A stretch of 64,000 bases of DNA from VRUE01 sp963737575 (GTDB lineage Bacteria > Actinomycetota > Thermoleophilia > Solirubrobacterales > 70-9). Below the pieces are notes generated by a model. That model was not told where the DNA came from. It was given only the letters and a program-made list of their open reading frames with translations, and did no database searches. Positions 62,962 through 64,000 of this stretch are shown piece after piece (position 1 is the stretch's first letter; each line of letters opens with the position of its first letter). The DNA lies in the NCBI GenBank assembly GCA_963737575.1, contig CAVTTJ010000009.1, forward strand, positions 589,795 through 653,794, read 5' to 3'. Both the position numbers and the translations under genes were made by a program.

Positions 62962-64000
62962 TCAATCCAACAATCTTATCGTCACCAAGAACTTCATCGA
63001 CACCTCGAAGACGCGCGCGAGCTGCTTGTCCTCGATCACAAAGGGAGGCGTGATCTGAAGGGCCTCGCCGGCCAGAACGCGGGTCAACACACCCCGCTCG
63101 CGGCAGGCCGAGACTACCGCCGCGCTGGCGATGCCCGCCTCTGCCAACCAAGCGGAGTCGAGCTGGATACCGCCCATCAGACCAACTGACCTCACCTCGG
63201 CGACCGCAGGGTGTCGAAGCAGCGCTCGCAGATGCTCTTCAAATCCAGGCTCCAGCGTTGCGACTCGATCGACGAGACCCTCGGCCTCGATCAGGTCGAG
63301 GTTGGCCTGGGCCGCGGCGCAGGCGGTCGCGTGGCCGGAATAGGTGTAGCCGTGCCGCAGCGGTGCCTCGGGGGCGCCGTCCCAGAAGGGCGCCGCAACC
63401 CGCTCGGCACAGACGACGGCCCCCAGCGGCAGATAGCCGGAAGTTATCCCCTTCGCCAGGATGACCATGTCTGGCTCGGATTCGTAACGCTCGGCGGCGA
63501 ACATGCCGCCGGTCCGACCGAAGCCGGTCACGACTTCATCAGCGATAAAGAGGACTTCCCGCTCGGCGCAAATCGCCGCGACCTCTGTCAGGTAGCCAGG
63601 GGGGGAGACGCCGCCGGCACCGATCACCGGCTCGGCGATGAACGCGGCGACCCGCTCGGAGCCGATCTCTTCGATCGCGCTCGCCAATGCCTCGGAGCTC
63701 ATGGCGGGCACCGTGCCCACGTCCTCGACCAGGGGACCGAGTGCTCCCGGTTCGCTGCTATCCCTGCGATCGAGGTTCCGAAAGCGTGTGTCCCGTGATA
63801 GGCCAGCTCGCGGGAGAGAACAAAGGTCTTATCGGGCTCGCCCAGCTCCGCCCAGTAGCGTCGCGCCAACTTGGCGGCCGTGTCGACGGAGTCTGAGCCA
63901 CCGCTGGTCAAAAAGACAGCCGCATCGTTTAGCGGCGAGAGCGCAGCAACGCGGTCGCCAACTCGAGCGTTACGTCTGATGCGTAGACATCGAAGCAGGA
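62962..64000 (-). CDS. Class III aminotransferase (N-terminus off right edge), frameshifted
   Basis: Reading from the right edge: VAALSPLNDAAVFLTSGGSD, SVDTAAKLARRYWAELGEPD (PLP phosphate-binding segment), RELAYHGTHAFGTSIAGI. After a shift near 63735: VAAFIAEPVIGAGGVSPPGY, EVLFIADEVVTGFGRTGGMF (PLP Asp) and DMVILAKGITSGYLPLGAVV (Schiff-base Lys), RHGYTYSGHATACAAAQANL. All PLP residues are intact. It is an omega-amino-acid:pyruvate or polyamine aminotransferase type. The first ~100 residues lie beyond the window. First gene seen of the guanidino/polyamine operon. Confidence 0.85.

Noticed and set aside
1..64000. CRISPR array
   Set aside because: No short direct repeats with regular unique spacers were seen, and no Cas genes.

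Overview
The window is GC-rich soil-actinobacterial DNA. Long GC-biased reading frames, many secreted proteins with NHL, PKD, IPT/TIG, PASTA, collagen-like and FN3 domains, and a collagen-like protein with the typical N-terminal block before its GxT repeats suggest Thermoleophilia (Solirubrobacterales-like). That assignment is inferred from gene style, not from a marker gene.

Left part (1-12.8 kb). A secreted NHL beta-propeller protein runs off the left edge and carries an almost perfect 882-bp tandem duplication. Next come a wrecked tyrosine integrase and a 42-bp tRNA-His 3' half that recurs in direct orientation at 9.56 kb. The interval between holds a CHAP hydrolase, a frameshifted MazG-like gene, a PKD protein and a GH114 glycosidase. 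A PIN/NYN protein, a DUF2188 protein, a broken GYD gene and a sulfatase follow.

Catabolic block 1 (12.9-20.9 kb, + strand). A DapA-family lyase lies upstream of a TetR regulator with a palindromic upstream region, then an MBL-fold lactonase-like hydrolase, an acyl-CoA ligase (one frameshift), an APC permease, two enoyl-CoA hydratases and an amidohydrolase. Several of these genes overlap or abut, so this is very likely one operon for uptake and CoA-dependent breakdown of an unknown acid or lactone.

Central block (24.8-41.5 kb, - strand) is the main item: a contractile injection system (eCIS/phage-tail-like) operon. In transcription order: protealysin-like M4 protease, emfourin-type inhibitor, membrane protein with HExxH, Pvc16/DUF4255-like cap, sheath, tube, Pro-rich protein, LysM/CIS-tube protein, VgrG-like spike, PAAR-like tip, gp25 wedge, baseplate-J protein with a C-terminal beta-propeller, tail-protein-I, two membrane-anchored Ig-like proteins, two more membrane proteins, a phospholipase-D-family protein and a DNase-I-fold nuclease. 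No AAA+ ATPase and no tape-measure gene is visible. The set suggests a membrane-linked contractile system with nuclease cargo.

Right part (41.7-57.5 kb). A mixed accessory region with a membrane-anchored protein, a nucleoside-phosphorylase-fold protein, secreted proteins, a SAM-riboswitch-like leader before a Cys-rich protein whose 3' part is duplicated 6.2 kb away, an O-methyltransferase, a polysaccharide deacetylase, an alpha/beta hydrolase, a GNAT enzyme and a VOC protein. tRNA 3'-half fragments are scattered through it.

Catabolic block 2 (57.5 kb to the right edge, - strand). Class III aminotransferase, deiminase-fold enzyme, M20 N-carbamoyl hydrolase, acetylpolyamine amidohydrolase-like enzyme, SDR and a second class III aminotransferase, with overlapping ends. 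This reads as a guanidino/polyamine catabolic operon.

Many genes in the eCIS and right-edge blocks are split by single-base frameshifts, often in or near G/C runs, while the protein continues intact in the next frame. I treat most of these as probable sequence errors rather than decay, and give whole-gene coordinates across frames.
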